A stretch of 64,000 nucleotides of DNA from Legionella sheltonii (GCF_026191355.1 NZ_JAPHOQ010000016.1:36561-100560); one strand, 5' to 3'; positions 8,761-18,570 are shown, counted from the stretch's first letter. Translations and numbers: made by a program. Notes: a model not told the origin generated them from the letters alone.

Positions 8761-9186
8761 ATGGCAAAAGAAACAACATTGTCAATTATTAAGCCCGACG
8801 CAGTTGCTAAATCGGTTATAGGTCAAATTTATACTCGTTTTGAAAGTGCTGGCTTAAACATAGTCGCTGCAAAAATGATGCAACTTTCACGTGAACAAGC
8901 AGAAAGTTTTTATGACATTCACCGCGCACGTCCTTTCTTTAAAGATTTGGTAGAATTCATGATTTCAGGTCCTGTGATGATTCAGGCATTACAAGGCGAG
9001 AATGCGGTAATGAAAAACAGAGACATCATGGGTGCAACAAATCCTAAAGAAGCTGCTCCTGGAACCATACGTGCTGATTTTGCTGATAGCATTGATGCCA
9101 ATGCAGTTCATGGTTCAGATAGCCTAGAAAATGCTGCTCGTGAAATTGCATTCTTCTTTGAACCTCATGAAATTTGTGAACGATAA
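8761..9186 (+). CDS. ndk: Nucleoside diphosphate kinase
   Basis: Ndk transfers the gamma phosphate between nucleoside tri- and diphosphates through a phosphohistidine, balancing NTP and dNTP pools in the cytoplasm. From the ATG at 8761 the protein is 141 residues, exactly family length. It shows [10 protein letters not shown] at the N terminus, [11 protein letters not shown], the metal-site region [16 protein letters not shown], and the catalytic histidine in NAVHGSDS near residue 116. GGAG lies six bases before this ATG; the upstream in-frame ATG at 8749 would overlap that Shine-Dalgarno and is unlikely. It heads the conserved ndk-rlmN order found across gammaproteobacteria. Confidence 0.95.
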   Translation: MAKETTLSIIKPDAVAKSVIGQIYTRFESAGLNIVAAKMMQLSREQAESFYDIHRARPFFKDLVEFMISGPVMIQALQGENAVMKNRDIMGATNPKEAAPGTIRADFADSIDANAVHGSDSLENAAREIAFFFEPHEICER

Positions 9187-9214
9187 AAATTAGGTTTTAG
9201 ATATTTAATGACAG

Positions 9215-9350
9215 TAGTAATGTAGCGCTGAGCAGCGCTATAACCCTGTCATCCCGGCGTCGCGAAATATCTCCTACTATAGCACAGTGTTACGAGGGGA
9301 GATCCCTCGTTGCACTCGGGATGACGGCAGCTTCACTGCGTTGCTCAAGA
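9215..9350. repeat. Dispersed intergenic palindromic repeat
   Basis: Between ndk and rlmN lies a GC-richer block containing GTCATCCCGGCGTCGCG, GCACAGTGTTACGAGG, GGAGATCCCTCG and CTCGGGATGACGG. Its outer arms are complementary (GTCATCCCG with CGGGATGAC). Related blocks occur near 32810-32925, 39990-40095 and 61490-61600. It is open in the rlmN frame but is not coding. Confidence 0.6.
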
Positions 9351-9392
9351 ACTACATTTATCTTGTCTAATGTCATTAAATTTGGAGTAAAA

Positions 9393-10523
9393 ATGACTGT
9401 GCAAAAAGTAAATCTGCTGGATTATAATTACCAACAAATGCGTGAACTGCTGGATAGCTGGGGCGAACAACCTTATCGTGCCCAACAAATAATCCAGTGG
9501 ATTCATCAAGCAGGTTTATCTGACTTCACTAAAATGACGAATCTTAGCAAGTCATTAAGAGAAAAGCTTACGCAACTTTCATATATTAAATTACCTGAAA
9601 TCGTTGCTTGTCAAAAATCGAATGATGGTACCCACAAATGGCTTTTAAAACTGGATTGTGGTAATTGCATTGAGACAGTATTTATTCCTGAAGCTAATCG
9701 TGGAACTTTATGTGTTTCCTCACAAGTAGGCTGCGCTTTAAATTGTTCTTTTTGTTCCACGGCAAAACAAGGTTTTAATCGCAATTTATCCACTGGTGAA
9801 ATCATTGGTCAGGTTTGGTTAGCAGTACGTGAATTATCATTACAACAAGGTGCCCATGACAAAAGAGTCACAAATGTGGTGATGATGGGTATGGGGGAAC
9901 CTTTACTCAATTTTGATAATGTAGTGTCAGCAATGAATATTATGATGGATGATTTTGCTTATGGATTATCAAAACGTCGCGTTACTTTAAGTACTTCTGG
10001 CGTATTGCCTGACTTGGAGCGTTTAAGAGAGGTAAGTCCTGTAGCTCTTGCTGTTTCATTACATGCACCTAATGATGAATTAAGAAATGAGTTGGTTCCT
10101 ATAAATAAAAAATATCCATTGGCTCAGCTAATGGCCTTGTGTAAAACTTATTTTAAAAATGAACCGCGAAGAAAAGTGACTTTTGAATACGTAATGCTTA
10201 AGGGTGTTAACGACCAACCATTGCATGCAAAGCAATTGATAAAGTTGTTGCGTAATGTTCCAGCCAAAGTCAATTTAATTCCTTTTAATCCTTTCCCGAT
10301 GACACAGTATGAGCGTTCATCTCAGGAAGCAATTGATGCCTTTAGAGATATGTTAATCGCCCAAGGTATTAATACAATTACTCGAAAAACACGCGGTGAT
10401 GATATCGATGCGGCATGTGGTCAATTGGCGGGTGAGGTAAAAGACAGGACAAGTCGTTCTCAAAGATGGCAAAAACTACACTTTATGCCTAAAGCAAATC
10501 AAGAGCTGAAGACTGTAGAATAA
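9393..10523 (+). CDS. rlmN: Dual-specificity 23S rRNA/tRNA adenine C2 methyltransferase RlmN
   Basis: RlmN is a radical-SAM enzyme that methylates C2 of A2503 in 23S rRNA and A37 of some tRNAs. From ATG 9393 it has 376 residues: an N-terminal HhH-like domain ([21 protein letters not shown]), the CxxxCxxC iron-sulfur motif CALNCSFC near residue 115, [22 protein letters not shown], and the C-terminal [12 protein letters not shown] with the methyl-accepting cysteine. GGAG five bases before ATG 9393 selects this start. The open frame continues up to 9321 through an intergenic repeat and should not be used. It follows ndk in the standard order. Confidence 0.93.
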   Translation: MTVQKVNLLDYNYQQMRELLDSWGEQPYRAQQIIQWIHQAGLSDFTKMTNLSKSLREKLTQLSYIKLPEIVACQKSNDGTHKWLLKLDCGNCIETVFIPEANRGTLCVSSQVGCALNCSFCSTAKQGFNRNLSTGEIIGQVWLAVRELSLQQGAHDKRVTNVVMMGMGEPLLNFDNVVSAMNIMMDDFAYGLSKRRVTLSTSGVLPDLERLREVSPVALAVSLHAPNDELRNELVPINKKYPLAQLMALCKTYFKNEPRRKVTFEYVMLKGVNDQPLHAKQLIKLLRNVPAKVNLIPFNPFPMTQYERSSQEAIDAFRDMLIAQGINTITRKTRGDDIDAACGQLAGEVKDRTSRSQRWQKLHFMPKANQELKTVE

Positions 10524-10554
10524 TTGCTGCAAGGTGAATGTCTGTTCGCTTTGA

Positions 10555-10685
10555 TTAAGTAGCATAAATCCGAGATCTTTTTGACGTAATCCCAGTATAG
10601 CGAAGGACTTCACATCGTAACACGGTGCTAGTGGTGGGCATCTGTCGCTATTCTAGTGATGATGGAAGTGTCGTTTCATTGTCTC
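10555..10685. repeat. Degenerate intergenic repeat
   Basis: The 280-base gap between rlmN and pilW carries GAGATCTTTTTGACGTAATCCC, CATCGTAACACGGTGCTAG and GTGATGATGG. These look like a decayed copy of the repeat at 9215-9350. Nothing coding is visible. Confidence 0.4.
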
Positions 10686-10764
10686 TAGGCCCCAATTTTG
10701 TTATGTGAATTACAGTAAAAGTCATTATTTGTGACAAATCATTTTTAATTTATTTGTAAGCGGT

Positions 10765-10770
10765 TATAAT
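10765..10770 (+). promoter_or_regulatory. Possible -10 box of the pilW-hisS unit
   Basis: GGTTATAATGCG contains a consensus TATAAT 34 bases before the GTG of pilW. No good -35 lies at 16-18 bases, so the call rests on the -10 alone. Confidence 0.35.
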
Positions 10771-10803
10771 GCGCAATCATTTCTAACCTTAGTGTGAAAT
10801 ATT

Positions 10804-11580
10804 GTGTTTAAAAAGTTTTATCTCTTGTTGATTGTAACCTGTCTGTTTTTGCAGGCATGTGCGCATGATGAAGAAAGTGAAACACAGAATTTAAAAAAAC
10901 CGGATCTCAGTAAGGCTGCGTCATATAATGTTCAGTTGGGATTAGGTTATTTAAAACAAGGTGATAGACCGAGGGCGAAGAAAAAGCTGATTACAGCATT
11001 AGAGCAAGAACCGAATTCACCTGATGTTAATTCGGCGATGGCTTACTATTTTGAACAAACAAAAGAGTTGGATCAAGCAGAGAAATATTATTTAAAAGCA
11101 CTGTCGGTAGCAGGAAACGGCGGCCCCCAGCTTAATAATTACGGGGCTTTTCTATGCAGACAAGGTGATTATAAAAAAGCTGAAGCTTACTTTTTAAAAG
11201 CGGTTAATGATTTAAAATATTTGAATACTGCAGGAGCTTATGAAAATGCAGGTCTTTGTGCGCTATCAGCTCCCAATGAAGATAAAGCCAAGAGCTATTT
11301 CGCAAAAGCATTAAATCAGGACCCCTCTCGAAAAGTGTCTTTTTACGAATTACTAAAACTTGAACTTAAAATGGGACATGATTCAGAGGCATTTGCTCTG
11401 GTACAGAAGCATCCTGAGCTCGTTTTGAATGATAAGGCATTATTAATTTTGGCCAAAGAAGCCTCTGATAAAGTTGGGCAACATGCTATAGCTGCAGCAT
11501 ATGAACAAAGCATAAATAATTTGAATTCCAATATCGATAATAGTGGAGTAAATAATGAATACAACAACCACGCTGGATGA
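10804..11580 (+). CDS. pilW: Type IV pilus biogenesis TPR lipoprotein PilW/PilF
   Basis: PilW (PilF) is an outer-membrane lipoprotein with tetratricopeptide repeats that helps assemble and localise the PilQ secretin. The 258-residue product starts with a lipoprotein signal ending in the lipobox LQAC (cysteine near residue 19). Several TPRs follow: AASYNVQLGLGYLKQGD, SPDVNSAMAYYFEQTK, GPQLNNYGAFLCRQGDYKKA and YENAGLCAL. NNYGAFLCRQG is characteristic of PilW/PilF. The start is a GTG at 10804 with a weak ribosome-binding site. It overlaps the RodZ-like gene by 26 bases. Position after rlmN matches the common gammaproteobacterial order. Confidence 0.85.
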   Translation: MFKKFYLLLIVTCLFLQACAHDEESETQNLKKPDLSKAASYNVQLGLGYLKQGDRPRAKKKLITALEQEPNSPDVNSAMAYYFEQTKELDQAEKYYLKALSVAGNGGPQLNNYGAFLCRQGDYKKAEAYFLKAVNDLKYLNTAGAYENAGLCALSAPNEDKAKSYFAKALNQDPSRKVSFYELLKLELKMGHDSEAFALVQKHPELVLNDKALLILAKEASDKVGQHAIAAAYEQSINNLNSNIDNSGVNNEYNNHAG

Positions 11581-12136
11581 AAATATAATAGAGCATGATA
11601 AGAATCCAGGCGAGCAACTTGCTAGTATACGCCAACAAAAAGGATATACAGTTGAGTATGTTGCCAATAAATTGCATTTAAGGGCTCGTATAATTGAATT
11701 AATTGAAAACAATGAATTTCATTTGTTACCAGAACCTGTTTTTGTTAAAGGTTACTTGCGTGCCTATGCTAAATTACTAGGTACTTCCCCTGAGCCTTAT
11801 TTAGCCATATTTAATGAGCAGTTTGTTGTTGAGAAAAAATCGGATCGCGCGCTCTTATGGCAGCAAAGTAAACGTGAATCTCATAAGGCAGAACACGTTA
11901 TTCGATGGTTTACAATTTTATTTGCTTTAGGTGTGATCGTTGCTGTAGGTGTTTGGTGGCAAAAAAATAGGGATACCCAACAGGTATTTCCTGCCAAAAA
12001 TGCTCCTGCTGATTTATCGTTAAATCAAACACCAGCAATGGAAACTACGGAGCTGAAGCTTACTGATATATCAAAAATGCAATCATTATTAAATCCTAAA
12101 CAGGAAATGTCTCCTTTGGAGAAAATAGGTGGCTGA
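11555..12136 (+). CDS. rodZ: RodZ-like protein lacking the usual C-terminal domain
   Basis: RodZ links MreB filaments to the inner membrane and sets rod shape. The N terminus contains a Cro/CI-type helix-turn-helix (GEQLASIRQQKGYTVEYVA to PVFVKGYLRAYAKLLG, residues about 20-85), followed by a basic juxtamembrane segment and one membrane helix VIRWFTILFALGVIVAVGVWW near 110-130. Only about 60 periplasmic residues follow, without the beta-rich DUF4115 domain of full RodZ (E. coli 337 residues). This is therefore a short form of 193 residues, with no frameshift evident because the next gene starts immediately. It overlaps both pilW and hisS, so translation is coupled. The name rests on the HTH-TM architecture and on position. 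Confidence 0.75.
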   Translation: MNTTTTLDENIIEHDKNPGEQLASIRQQKGYTVEYVANKLHLRARIIELIENNEFHLLPEPVFVKGYLRAYAKLLGTSPEPYLAIFNEQFVVEKKSDRALLWQQSKRESHKAEHVIRWFTILFALGVIVAVGVWWQKNRDTQQVFPAKNAPADLSLNQTPAMETTELKLTDISKMQSLLNPKQEMSPLEKIGG

Positions 12137-13406
12137 GCGAATTCAAGCAATACGAGGAATGAATGATATTTTGCCTGATGCAACGGCATCTTGGCGAACT
12201 ATTGAGCAAATCTTTGTGAGGGTGTTGTCTAGTTTTGGTTATCAGGAAATCCGTTTTCCACTTGTTGAAAGTACCCAATTATTCAAACGGACTATAGGTG
12301 AAGTAACCGATATAGTCGAAAAAGAAATGTATACTTTTAATGACTTAAATGGGGACAGTATTACCTTAAGACCCGAAGGTACTGCAGGCTGTGTTCGTGC
12401 TTGCTTGCAAAACGGGCTTTTGCATAATCAACAGCAAAAATTGTGGTATCTAGGCCCTATGTTTCGTCATGAAAGACCTCAGAAAGGACGATATCGACAA
12501 TTCAATCAATTAGGTGTGGAGGTTTTTGGAATACCCGGTGCAATGGTTGAATTGGAGTTAATTTCAATTTGTCGTAAATTTTGGGAGCAATTAGGATTTG
12601 CCGATTCGGTGCAGTTACAGGTGAATACCTTGGGTGAGTTAGAGGAACGCCAGCGTTATAAAAAAATTCTTGTCGAGTATTTGACAGATCATGAAAATCA
12701 GTTGGATGAGGACAGCAAGCGCCGATTAACTCGCAACCCATTAAGGATTTTGGACAGTAAAAACCCTGAAATGCAGCAGTTATTGGCTAACGCACCAAAA
12801 TTAATGGATGTTCTTGATGGAAAAAGTCGTGAGCATTTTCAGTCATTTTGTGAGGGTTTGGAGGAATTAAAGGTACCTTATGTAGTCAATCCTGTTTTAG
12901 TCAGGGGGCTCGATTATTATGGACATACCGTCTTTGAGTGGGTAACTGATAAATTAGGTAGCCAGGCTACTGTCTGTGCCGGAGGACGATATGATATATT
13001 GGTGGAACAATTAGGCGGTAATCCAACGTCTGCTGTAGGTTTTGCATTAGGTATAGAGAGAATATACTTGTTGATGGAAACATTGACTCTTCTGAAGGAA
13101 GAGAGAAAAAAGAATGCATTGTATATTATTACTGACAATGATCAGGCGGTGATAAAAGGACTTGTAATTTCTGAATTGATACGTAGCGCTTATCCAGAAA
13201 TTGAAGTATCCGTAAATACTGCGGGTGGTAGTTTCAAAAGCCAATTCAAAAAAGCAGATAAAAGTGGTGCACGACTCGCTTTAATTTTAGGTGAAAATGA
13301 ATTAGCAAATCAACAAATCAGTATTAAAGATTTACGTAATGAAGCGGAGCAAATTACTGTGGATCAAAATATGATCAATCAAGTATTAAAAGATTATTTC
13401 GAGTGA
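12129..13406 (+). CDS. hisS: Histidyl-tRNA synthetase
   Basis: HisRS charges tRNA-His in the cytoplasm. The 425-residue class II synthetase shows AIRGMNDILPD at the N terminus, motif 2 (GPMFRHERPQKGRYRQFNQLGVE), the histidine-specific motif VRGLDYYGHTVFE, and motif 3 (AVGFALGIERI), then a C-terminal anticodon-binding domain. The start is a GTG at 12129 that overlaps the RodZ-like gene by eight bases, with AGGAGAAAATAG nearby as a ribosome-binding region. In E. coli ispG lies between rodZ and hisS; here it is absent from that place. Confidence 0.95.
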   Translation: MAERIQAIRGMNDILPDATASWRTIEQIFVRVLSSFGYQEIRFPLVESTQLFKRTIGEVTDIVEKEMYTFNDLNGDSITLRPEGTAGCVRACLQNGLLHNQQQKLWYLGPMFRHERPQKGRYRQFNQLGVEVFGIPGAMVELELISICRKFWEQLGFADSVQLQVNTLGELEERQRYKKILVEYLTDHENQLDEDSKRRLTRNPLRILDSKNPEMQQLLANAPKLMDVLDGKSREHFQSFCEGLEELKVPYVVNPVLVRGLDYYGHTVFEWVTDKLGSQATVCAGGRYDILVEQLGGNPTSAVGFALGIERIYLLMETLTLLKEERKKNALYIITDNDQAVIKGLVISELIRSAYPEIEVSVNTAGGSFKSQFKKADKSGARLALILGENELANQQISIKDLRNEAEQITVDQNMINQVLKDYFE

Positions 13407-13420
13407 GGTAGGAGAACGCT

Positions 13421-14095
13421 ATGTCAGTTTATATGACTGAAGAGGAACAATTAGAATCGATAAAAAAATGGTGGAAGCAATACGGTAATCTTGTCACCGT
13501 AGTATTATCGCTTATCCTCTTTGGTATTGCAGGATATCGATATTTGCATTGGCATCAGGAAAAGCTGACACAACAGGCATCAATTGCCTATGAACAAATG
13601 ATGGTTGCTCTGTCGAATCAAAATATTAAATCGGTACGAGCCTATGCGAATGAATTGATTCATGAACACAGTAATACAGTCTATGCTGATGCAGCACATA
13701 TGACTCTTGCGAAAATTTACGTATCGAAAAATAAACTGGATAAGGCAACAGAAGAGCTACAAGCTGTTGCAGCAAACAGTAAGATGATGTCTTTAAAGCA
13801 GATCGCCAAGATCCGTTTGGCACGAATTTTGGCCGCAGAAAAATCTTATACAAATGCCCTTAAGGAACTGAGCAGTGTCGATGATAATACTTATTTACCA
13901 GTCATTAATGAATTAAAAGGTGATATTTATGGAGCTACTGGTCAATATCAGGAAGCCATGACTTCCTACAAACTGGCTTTGGATGAAGTGAAAAATAATG
14001 GAATGGGTAATTTATTTTTAGAAATGAAAACTAATGCGATAGCAAGTAAATCACATTCAATGATTTCTGAGAATAAAAAGGTCGAGTCTGCATAA
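13421..14095 (+). CDS. yfgM: YfgM-like TPR-fold membrane protein
   Basis: YfgM-family proteins are single-pass inner-membrane proteins with a periplasmic TPR domain; E. coli YfgM associates with the SecYEG translocon and PpiD. The 224-residue product begins MTEEEQLESIKKWWKQYGN, has one membrane helix (LVTVVLSLILFGIAGYRYL, residues about 25-43), then helical repeats including AAHMTLAKIYVSKNKLDKA and LKGDIYGATGQYQEAM. GGAG precedes the ATG at 13421, 14 bases after hisS. Position between hisS and bamB is the usual one. Confidence 0.85.
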   Translation: MSVYMTEEEQLESIKKWWKQYGNLVTVVLSLILFGIAGYRYLHWHQEKLTQQASIAYEQMMVALSNQNIKSVRAYANELIHEHSNTVYADAAHMTLAKIYVSKNKLDKATEELQAVAANSKMMSLKQIAKIRLARILAAEKSYTNALKELSSVDDNTYLPVINELKGDIYGATGQYQEAMTSYKLALDEVKNNGMGNLFLEMKTNAIASKSHSMISENKKVESA

Positions 14096-14235
14096 CTATT
14101 AAATAGGTGCCTGTAAGCAGTGGCGTGAAACGTCTAATTTTCCTTGTTTTTCGCGTTTGCTCAGGATGTAAATTCAAAGCGGATATCACAATTATTGATA
14201 TATTTTGTATAGCACAAATTTGAGGTTTAATTTTC

Positions 14236-15390
14236 ATGAAAATGAAATTATTTATTTTAATTCTCTGTACCTTAATTCAGGGATGTTCAAAACTTGATGA
14301 TTACATGTTAGGTAAAGACAATACGCCACAACCTAAAGAGCTGAAGCAAGTTAAAGATAAAATTAAAGTGGAGCAAAATTGGACTACTGCTGCAGGTAAG
14401 GCTTCTAAAAATAAAGAATATCTAAGGATAAAACCTGTAGTCAGTGGCGGTGTTATTTATACTGCAGACACTAGTGGTTTAGTACAAGCAATTAATAAAC
14501 ATAATGGTAAAGTAAAATGGGCTACAGAGCTGAAGCATGGTTTAGTTAGTGGTCCTGCTGTAGCTCATGGATATATTGCTGTAGGCACTAATAACTCATC
14601 ATTAGTAGTGCTAAATCAAAATGATGGTAGAAAATTGTGGCACGCCAAGGTTACTGGAGAAATTTTATCGCCCCCTACTATTCTAGGTAAAAAAGTAATC
14701 GTTAAGACAATCGATGGTAGAGTTTATGCATTTAATGCCGCAGACGGTAAGCAGTCGTGGATGGCAGAGCATGGAGCACCGAGCTTAATTCTTAAGGCCG
14801 GCTCGTCTCCTGTTGCTATGGGAAATCTAGTGTTAATTGGTTTTTCTGATGGTAAATTGGATGCATACGATCGAGAAACAGGGCGATTAGTATGGCAACG
14901 AAGTATTGCATATGCCTCGGGCTCCAGTGATGTAGAGCGCTTAGTCGATATCGACGCTGATCCAATTATCGACAATAATGTAGTGTATCTTGCGAGTTAT
15001 CAGGGATATATTGGTGCACTTTCTTTGACTGATGGACAATTTATTTGGAGAAAGCCAGGTTCTGTCTATAAAAATATGGTATTAAATGGTAGTACCTTGT
15101 ATATAACGGATAGTCATGATGTCTTATGGTCTATTGATAAGCGCAATGGCCAAGTTAATTGGAAACAAACCAGTCTGAAAGCAAGAGGATTGACTGAACC
15201 AGCGCTGGTGAAAAATGATTTGGTTGTAGGGGATAAAACGGGCTATCTCCATTTTATTGATGCTCAGACTGGTGAAATTATAGCTCGTTCAAAAGTTTCA
15301 GGTGGTGTCAGTATTTCTCCAAGCGTGGTTGGAAGAAAGTTATATGTATTAACAGACAATGGAATGCTTAATCAATTATCTGTGAGTTAA
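14236..15390 (+). CDS. bamB: Outer membrane assembly lipoprotein BamB
   Basis: BamB is a beta-propeller lipoprotein of the BAM complex that inserts outer-membrane proteins. The 384 residues start with a lipoprotein signal ending LIQGC (cysteine near 18). Repeated PQQ-like blades follow: YTADTSGLVQAINKHNGKVKW, LVVLNQNDGRKLWHAKVTGE, GRVYAFNAADGKQSW, GKLDAYDRETGRLVWQR and GYLHFIDAQTGEIIARS. A 140-base gap after yfgM, ending in TGAGGTTTAATTTTC before the ATG, may contain its own promoter. der begins four bases after the stop. Confidence 0.92.
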   Translation: MKMKLFILILCTLIQGCSKLDDYMLGKDNTPQPKELKQVKDKIKVEQNWTTAAGKASKNKEYLRIKPVVSGGVIYTADTSGLVQAINKHNGKVKWATELKHGLVSGPAVAHGYIAVGTNNSSLVVLNQNDGRKLWHAKVTGEILSPPTILGKKVIVKTIDGRVYAFNAADGKQSWMAEHGAPSLILKAGSSPVAMGNLVLIGFSDGKLDAYDRETGRLVWQRSIAYASGSSDVERLVDIDADPIIDNNVVYLASYQGYIGALSLTDGQFIWRKPGSVYKNMVLNGSTLYITDSHDVLWSIDKRNGQVNWKQTSLKARGLTEPALVKNDLVVGDKTGYLHFIDAQTGEIIARSKVSGGVSISPSVVGRKLYVLTDNGMLNQLSVS

Positions 15391-15393
15391 TAA

Positions 15394-16794
15394 ATGATCC
15401 CTGTGATTGCACTTGTTGGGCGTCCTAATGTTGGTAAGTCTACCTTATTTAATAGGTTAACGAAGACGCAAGATGCCCTCGTTGCTGATTTTCCTGGCTT
15501 AACTCGCGATAGGCAGTATGGCCAAGCCCAGCATGATAATAAACACTATATCGTTGTTGATACTGGTGGTATTGGTGTTGACGATATTGCTGTTGATAAT
15601 TTAATGTCGAAACAATCAGAGATAGCACTGAATGAAGCGGATGTTGTTCTTTTTTTAGTTGATGGACGCTCAGGCCTGACTGGTATAGATGAAAAAATTG
15701 CCAATAATTTGCGTAAATTAAGTAAAAAGATACATCTCGTGGTTAATAAAACGGAACAGATGGATGATGATGTGGCTTGTGCTGATTTCCATGCCTTGGG
15801 TATTGTAGATATTCATTCCATTTCATCATCCCATGGTAGCGGTATTAGAGAGCTCCTTGATAATGTATTAGCACCATTTGCATCGCAAGATGAGGCAACT
15901 GAAGAAGATAATGCAATTAAAATTGCCTTTGCTGGTCGTCCTAATGTTGGGAAGTCAACTTTGATTAACCGCATTTTGGGTGAAGAGCGGGTTGTAGTTT
16001 ATGATATGCCTGGTACAACCAGAGACAGTATCGCAATTCCTTTTGTTCGTGATGAGCAGAAATATGTTCTGATTGATACAGCGGGTGTACGCAGAAAATC
16101 TCGAATTGATGAAAAAATAGAAAAGTTCTCAGTAATTAAAACATTGAAAGCCATTGAAGAATCTAATGTGTGTCTACAACTTCTTGATGCAAGGGAAGGA
16201 ATTACTGATCAAGACATGAATTTGATTGGTTTTATTATTGAATCCGGTAAGGCTTTAGTTATTGCAGTAAATAAGTGGGACGGTCTGGATGAGGAACATA
16301 AGGAAAAGGTAAAAAGTGAATTATCCAGAAGATTGCATTTTGCAAATTTTGCAAAAATTCGATTTATATCTGCTTTACATGGCAGCGGAGTGGGTAGCTT
16401 ATTTAAAGACATAAATGAAGCTTATGCTTCAGCAGTCCAATCTTTTTCTACGCCCAGATTAACACGCTTACTTCAGGATCTTAGCACCAAACATACTCCT
16501 CCTTGCGTGAGTGGGCGCAGAATAAAATTGAGATATGCTCATCTTGGTGGTCACAATCCTCCTGTGATTGTAATTCATGGAAATCAATTGGCTGATTTAC
16601 CTGATAGCTATAAGCGTTATTTAAATAATGAATTTATTAAACATTTGGGATTGGTAGGAACTCCTTTAAAACTTGAATTTAAAGGTGGAACAAATCCTTT
16701 TGCGGATAAAAAAGTTAAATTATCACAACGCCAAGTGAATAAAAAAAGAAGATTAATGAAGCATGTCAAAAAGAGAGAAAAAAGTAAGAAATAA
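15394..16794 (+). CDS. der: Ribosome assembly GTPase Der (EngA)
   Basis: Der has two tandem GTPase domains and a KH-like domain and is needed for 50S subunit assembly. In this 466-residue protein the first G domain shows [13 protein letters not shown] near residue 8, DTGGI and NKTEQMD. The second shows [13 protein letters not shown] near 186, [10 protein letters not shown] and NKWDGL. The C terminus is basic ([19 protein letters not shown]). It starts four bases after bamB, so they are co-transcribed, and ends the block that began at pilW. It converges on the ATP-cone nuclease gene. Confidence 0.95.
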   Translation: MIPVIALVGRPNVGKSTLFNRLTKTQDALVADFPGLTRDRQYGQAQHDNKHYIVVDTGGIGVDDIAVDNLMSKQSEIALNEADVVLFLVDGRSGLTGIDEKIANNLRKLSKKIHLVVNKTEQMDDDVACADFHALGIVDIHSISSSHGSGIRELLDNVLAPFASQDEATEEDNAIKIAFAGRPNVGKSTLINRILGEERVVVYDMPGTTRDSIAIPFVRDEQKYVLIDTAGVRRKSRIDEKIEKFSVIKTLKAIEESNVCLQLLDAREGITDQDMNLIGFIIESGKALVIAVNKWDGLDEEHKEKVKSELSRRLHFANFAKIRFISALHGSGVGSLFKDINEAYASAVQSFSTPRLTRLLQDLSTKHTPPCVSGRRIKLRYAHLGGHNPPVIVIHGNQLADLPDSYKRYLNNEFIKHLGLVGTPLKLEFKGGTNPFADKKVKLSQRQVNKKRRLMKHVKKREKSKK

Positions 16795-16812
16795 TAACAC
16801 TATAATCGGAGG

Positions 16813-17679
16813 TTACACTCCTTCATATTTTCTAGATTTATAGAGCGCTTTGCATTGTGAAATAATCTGTTTCATTCGTGTTGCACCAATATTTAATTTA
16901 TTAAGAAGTGCAGGATTTTCAGCAATTGTTTTGCATAAGAGTATATTTTCCGCAAGTAATGTTTCGATTTCTGCTTTTGTAAAGTTGGTAATGCAGGTGA
17001 TAGGATATAAACCTGAAAACTCAATTAACTCTTTTAAACTGCCTTTTTCTGGAAAATCCCAGCTAATTAAATGTAAGCCAGCGCACTGACCATATTGTAT
17101 TGCGTCGTTGGTGAATCGAGTATTAGTAACAAGCCAGCCTTGGATCGTCTCTCCAGGCTTTTTGTTATACGCCTGCTCGATATCAAGAAAGCGAGCTTTG
17201 ATATACAAAGTAATTTTTACATCACATGCAAGACCTAAACGATTATGGTATTTGCACTCGACAAAAACATGTTCGTTTTGACGTTCACCAACTACATCAA
17301 CTTCATGGTTGACACAATATCCCTTGGTAATTTGATTATTAAGCACCTTATAGCCTTGATGTCGCATGAGCTCGGCGACGTATTTTTCAAAAGGATATCC
17401 AGAAAATCCGAGCTGCATAATCGCGCGTTTTAGATGATACTTACCCGCCAAGGCTTTTGACTGATTTCGTAGAAGCCGAAATGCAATGCGATAAATTTCA
17501 TGTGTAGTCATTCCATCAACTACAGATTGTGTCACTTCATTAACAATTTTATTAATGAGTGATTCGTCCGCACCAACCCGTTTTAACGAGCGGTAGATGC
17601 GATGAGGATTGAAGGGAACTTTTTCACCGGTAGATTTAATGATACTAATAGGATTTGTAGGTGTAACGCTTCTATTCAT
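16813..17679 (-). CDS. ATP-cone domain fused to a PD-(D/E)XK nuclease-like domain
   Basis: The N-terminal ~90 residues (IKSTGEKVPFNPHRIYRSLKR to TTHEIYRIAFRLLRNQ) are an ATP-cone, the (d)ATP-binding regulatory fold of ribonucleotide reductases and NrdR. The middle region has an Mrr/PD-(D/E)XK core: GFSGYPFEKYVAELMRHQGY, then HEVDVVGERQNEHVFVECKY, where D and ECK are the expected metal and catalytic residues. The C terminus is helical (NPALLNKLNIGATRMKQII). It probably cleaves nucleic acid under nucleotide control, but the substrate is unknown. It abuts the PRPP-synthetase-like gene with no gap and is last in a five-gene minus-strand unit, suggesting a role tied to nucleotide state rather than phage restriction. 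No methyltransferase is nearby. Confidence 0.75.
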   Translation of the reverse strand: MNRSVTPTNPISIIKSTGEKVPFNPHRIYRSLKRVGADESLINKIVNEVTQSVVDGMTTHEIYRIAFRLLRNQSKALAGKYHLKRAIMQLGFSGYPFEKYVAELMRHQGYKVLNNQITKGYCVNHEVDVVGERQNEHVFVECKYHNRLGLACDVKITLYIKARFLDIEQAYNKKPGETIQGWLVTNTRFTNDAIQYGQCAGLHLISWDFPEKGSLKELIEFSGLYPITCITNFTKAEIETLLAENILLCKTIAENPALLNKLNIGATRMKQIISQCKALYKSRKYEGV

Positions 17680-18570
17680 TTATAGGTTCCACTTGAGTAG
17701 CAAATCAATGATATCTTGACTTATATTAATGTGATTTGAGGGATGAGGAATAGTGTTACAACTAATAATTTTGGATACATGAGAAACTAAAAGTTTTTGA
17801 TACGCAGCGCCGGCAAAAATAGCATGAACACCGATACAAATAGCGGGTTGCATCATTAAGGAATGAATATGCTTCAATGTTTCTATCATTGTCATTCCAC
17901 TAGATATAATATCATCAATGAGTATGGGGGTTGCTTGAATATATTGATTTATCCCGGGAATGGAAATTTCAACCTCGGTATCGCTCTTCCTGTTTTTCTC
18001 CAATATGGTGAAAGGAGCACTGGATTTTAATGCAATTGTTTCAACCCATTGCGCGCTTTCTGAATCAGGACCAATAAGAATTGGATTGGGTACATGCTGA
18101 TGGATCCAGGAGGCAATCGCATTGGTCGCATGCAACACGGTAGTTGGTATTTCATAAATTTCATTTAAATTTTTCCAACGATGCAAGTGCGGATCAATCG
18201 TGATTAAGCCGTCAAAATATGAGGAAATCAATTGTGCAAAATAGGTGGAAGTAATGCCTTGACCTGATTCAAATACTTTATCTTGACGCATATAAGTAAG
18301 ATAAGGAGCTATTAATATTATTTTGGATGCACCTAAAGATTTCACTGTTTGTGCAGCAAATAAAAGTGGAAGAATTTTCGGGTTGGGGTGCACCAGATTG
18401 ATTACAAATATGACTATTCGCTGAGCCACATCAGAGTCAACTTGTACCACAGTTTCTTCATCCGGAAATTGATGAAAGCTCATTTCCCCAAACTCATAAT
18501 TGCATTTTTTTTGGATTGTGTGCGCCAGTTCATCATGTCCAAATAATGTAAAAAGTATGGGTTTTTTCAT
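17680..18570 (-). CDS. Ribose-phosphate pyrophosphokinase-like protein
   Basis: A 296-residue protein of the PRPP synthetase family, which transfers pyrophosphate from ATP to ribose 5-phosphate. Visible are SFHQFPDEETVVQV, the ATP-binding YMRQDK region, the DPHLHR metal site, a lysine in LEKNRKSDTEVE and the PRPP loop ILIDDIISSGMTM near residues 217-229. It is shorter and more divergent than housekeeping Prs (about 315 residues) and sits in an operon with an AMP-phosphorylase-type enzyme whose product would be ribose 1,5-bisphosphate. It may therefore act on that sugar or regenerate PRPP; this is inference. It starts in an ATGA overlap with the upstream gene. Confidence 0.8.
   Translation of the reverse strand: MKKPILFTLFGHDELAHTIQKKCNYEFGEMSFHQFPDEETVVQVDSDVAQRIVIFVINLVHPNPKILPLLFAAQTVKSLGASKIILIAPYLTYMRQDKVFESGQGITSTYFAQLISSYFDGLITIDPHLHRWKNLNEIYEIPTTVLHATNAIASWIHQHVPNPILIGPDSESAQWVETIALKSSAPFTILEKNRKSDTEVEISIPGINQYIQATPILIDDIISSGMTMIETLKHIHSLMMQPAICIGVHAIFAGAAYQKLLVSHVSKIISCNTIPHPSNHINISQDIIDLLLKWNL

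Noticed and set aside
9321..9392. Extended N terminus of rlmN
   Set aside because: It translates an intergenic palindromic repeat; ATG 9393 has its own GGAG.
16813..17679. Restriction-modification system based on the Mrr-like domain
   Set aside because: No methyltransferase or specificity gene is nearby, and the ATP-cone and operon context point to nucleotide-linked function instead.
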